Origin: Panaeolus papilionaceus
Taxonomy: Eukaryota > Basidiomycota > Agaricomycetes > Agaricales
Reading direction: 5' to 3'
NCBI GenBank assembly: GCA_015501605.1
Contig: JADNRZ010000002.1
Location: 2,294,001-2,358,000, forward strand
Length of the DNA stretch: 64,000 bases
Shown here: in pieces, positions 61,776 to 64,000 of the stretch
How the letters are laid out: each line of letters starts with the position of its first letter
Position numbering within the stretch: position 1 is the first letter of the stretch
Made by a program: the position numbers and the translations under genes
The notes under the pieces: generated by a model
What the model saw: only the letters and a program-made list of their open reading frames with translations
Database searches by the model: none
What the model was told of the DNA's origin: nothing

Positions 61776-63707
61776 ATGAGATACTACAGTCCATTAGTCC
61801 TCTCGGCTCTCCTTCCGACTGTATTTGCTTTTGATTTTCATTTTAGGTTACCTAGTATTTTCTCTTCAAAGGTCTTAAAGTCACATTTAGACCATACTTT
61901 AACAACTACAACTACAACACCAAGAATTGCTATTATCGGCGCAGGTGCCGCCGGTAGTTCAGCCGCTTTCTGGGTGTCCAAGGCAAAGCAGAGGTTCGGT
62001 TTAGATGTTGAAATCGACATCTACGAGCGCTCTTCTTATATAGGCGGTCGTAAGTATCCTTGTTCATGTTTCAGGTTCATTGTTTTCATCCAAGCACAGG
62101 TAGCACCATAGTGCACCCCTACAACGATACCTCTCTACCTGAGTTGGAGCTTGGTGCATCTATTTTTGTCCAAGTAAATAAAAACCTCTGGAGGGCCTCG
62201 GACGAATTCAACTTGACCAGAAGAGACTTCAAAGACCAAAGTTATCAGACAGGGATTTGGGATGGCGAACAAATGCTGGTCGCGGTGGGTATTCTTTGCG
62301 TTTCTCATCACAACCACGCGACTTAGGCAACATTTTAGTTCTCTGGAGGTTGGTGGGATACAGCCAAATTACTCTGGAGATATGGTTTCCTCTCCCCTCA
62401 ACGCACTTCTTCTGTGTATGTGGAACATCCCTCCACTTCCATTTGTTAGTCTGACCTCAAAATAGCGTCCAGAACATGATTAAGCGCTTCCTCAACCTCT
62501 ACCAACCGGACGCACCAAAGTGGGACAACATTGCAGACCTTGCACAGGCATTTGAATGGACCCAATTGATCAATTCCACAACCGCCGATTTCCTCGTCGC
62601 CCAGGGTGTATCTGAAAAATACGTTACCGAGGTGGTCGAAGCAGCCACACGTGTTAATTATGGACAGGTATGGTTTCGCGCCAAGAACCGTTTTAGTTAT
62701 TTGTTGATCTCATTTTTCAACTAGAATGTGAATTATATCCATGCGCTCGAAGGCGCCTGCTCCATGGCCGCTACAGGGGCAACCGGTATCGCAGGAGGCA
62801 ATTTCCAGATTTTTGAAAACTTTGTAAATCGCTCCGGTGCAAATGTCCTGCTGGACACTACTGTGAGTTACCGTTTTATTGCCTTTTCTCAATGTACAAC
62901 TTAAAATGTGCTTGTATGCCGCAGGTCAAAAGCATAACCCCTAAAACCGGCCCCTCCCATCACTGGACTCTCCAAAGTGATCGCGGCTCGGTTGACTATC
63001 AAGCTGTCGTGCTCGCAGCTCCGTTCCATTCCACCGGCATCGTAGCTCCCAATGCCATCTCCGAGCAAATCCCCGAACAACCTTATGTGCACCTTCACGT
63101 CACCCTCGTCTCTACTACTTCGCCCACGGCCAACCCAGCATACTTTGGCCTCCCTTCTGATGCCATCGTTCCCCGTATGTTGCTGACAACCTACCAAGGT
63201 GCTCGCGAGGGTCGCTCCAAGCCTGAATTCAATTCGCTTTCATATCACGGTGAAGTGAGGGAAGGAGAATGGGCTGTCAAGATTTTTTCTGATCATGAAT
63301 TGAGTGACGAATGGCTCTCCGATATGTTCCTTGGCCAAGTTGGATGGGTGCACCGCAAGGTGTGGGATGCTTATCCCAAGCTTCCTCCTACAACTACATT
63401 CCCCCCTGTCAAGCTCGACAAGGGGCTCTACTATGTCAACGCGTTTGAACCGTGAGTTTTACTATTCTATTATCCTAATCGCGTTCTGACCATCCGTGCC
63501 AGTTTCATCTCCACCATGGAAACCGAGACTATTGCTGCCCGAAATGTTGTTGACCTCCTGTTGAATGACGAATTTGACTCTAGCATTTGTGGACACAAGA
63601 TCGCTGCAACTGCTGAGGTGCCAGCCGACGGTGCACAACAACCCTTCACGGTACCTCAAGCGTCTGCCTCAGCAGATGGTGACTTTGTGCTTGGATGGGA
63701 CTGCTAG
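61776..63707 (+). CDS. Prenylcysteine oxidase/lyase (FAD enzyme)
   Basis: Oxidises farnesyl- or geranylgeranyl-cysteine released from degraded prenylated proteins to aldehyde and cysteine. Signal peptide MRYYSPLVLSALLPTVFA. FAD-binding Rossmann motif IAIIGAGAAGSSAAFW (G-x-G-x-x-G), then ERSSYIGG. Family blocks: ELGASIFVQVNKNLWRASDEF, SGIWDGE-like GIWDGEQMLVA, AFEWTQLINSTTADFL, GVSEKYVTEVVEAATRVNYGQ, ALEGACSMAATGATGIAGGNFQIFENF, VVLAAPFHSTG, and GLYYVNAFEPFISTMETETIAARNVVDLLL. Seven short introns. Stop TAG at 63705-63707 after FVLGWDC. Length is about 540-550 residues, near that of plant/fungal homologues. Secreted or lysosome/vacuole-directed location is inferred. Confidence 0.93.
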
Positions 63708-63891
63708 TTCCCTAGGACCGCTTCATTTACTTATATTCGAATGTCGGATGATGCTTTGCTGGTTTGGTGAATATACCACTTCAATATAATGACAACAACG
63801 TAGTTTTTCTGTTCAACACGAAAGGTTTTTAAGATTGATAAATTAGTATGGCACATATATTCAAGCAAAGATATAAAAGACATTATAAACA

Positions 63892-63915
63892 CAACAACAA
63901 CAACAACAACAACAA
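63892..63915 (+). repeat. (CAA)8 microsatellite
   Basis: Eight perfect CAA units about 185 bp beyond the prenylcysteine oxidase stop, in the 3' flank. The rest of 63708-64000 holds no gene that I can see. Confidence 0.85.
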
Positions 63916-64000
63916 CAGAGTACTGTGAACGGGTAACGTGCCAATAACAGATCCGTGTAAATGGAAGGTAAGAAGAGGTAGACCACTGAAAGGGCGATTT

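Overview
The window is nuclear DNA of a filamentous basidiomycete, most likely an Agaricomycete. Genes are dense, lie on both strands, and are cut by many short introns (mostly about 50-60 bp, GT-AG with CTAAC/CTGAC-like branch sites). The gene content also fits: a group X hybrid histidine kinase, a GH43 plus CBM35 exo-galactanase of white-rot type, a basidiomycete-type F-box protein, a SUR7/PalI protein and a GRAM/PH sterol glucosyltransferase. No transposon, rRNA, tRNA or CRISPR array was recognised.

Layout, left to right. 1-5.7 kb: an unrecognised Ser-rich gene running off the left edge (-), the tRNA CCA-adding enzyme CCA1 (+), and the ribosome-biogenesis helicase ROK1 (-). 6-9.4 kb: two cell-surface genes on the minus strand, a GPI-anchored GH72 beta-1,3-glucanosyltransferase and a SUR7/PalI four-TM protein. 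9.6-14.9 kb: sterol 3-beta-glucosyltransferase (+). 15-18.5 kb: a 2OG-Fe(II)-oxygenase-like gene (-) head-to-head with an RRM/CCHC-knuckle RNA-binding protein (+). 18.9-25.1 kb: a GYF-domain protein and an SLC33A1-type acetyl-CoA transporter (both -). 25.9-28 kb: secreted GH43-CBM35 (+). 28.2-29.7 kb: mitochondrial dicarboxylate carrier (-). 30.3-32.3 kb: SUB2/UAP56 (+). 32.8-42.7 kb: a very large hybrid histidine kinase with a pseudokinase-like N-terminus (+). 42.9-44.5 kb: a PHO85-type CDK with a poly-Q tail (-). 44.7-49.8 kb: UTP5 and VAC8 (+). 50.3-52 kb: GH16 glucanase (+). 52.2-54 kb: YSC84/SYLF-SH3 (-). 54.5-56.5 kb: a single-pass surface protein of unknown function (+). 56.8-58.5 kb: LAS1 (-). 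58.7-59.6 kb: a seven-TM DUF7702-like protein (+). 59.9-61.7 kb: F-box protein (-). 61.8-63.7 kb: prenylcysteine oxidase (+).

Most genes are housekeeping. Several share themes without forming a cluster: pre-rRNA processing (ROK1, UTP5, LAS1), RNA maturation (CCA1, SUB2, RRM-CCHC), wall and membrane (GH72, GH16, SUR7, sterol glucosyltransferase, YSC84) and signalling (histidine kinase, CDK). I found no clearly new multi-gene system. The best leads are gene-structure oddities: two GC-AG introns needed to keep conserved proteins in frame, an initiator codon alone in its exon, a 300-bp intron in SUB2, apparent frame breaks at the 5' end of the histidine kinase, and two chained TAATG stop/start overlaps ahead of the unknown surface-protein gene.

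Exon joins were worked out by hand from splice signals and protein conservation. Where joined lengths are quoted they were checked to be multiples of three. Other joins are inferred.
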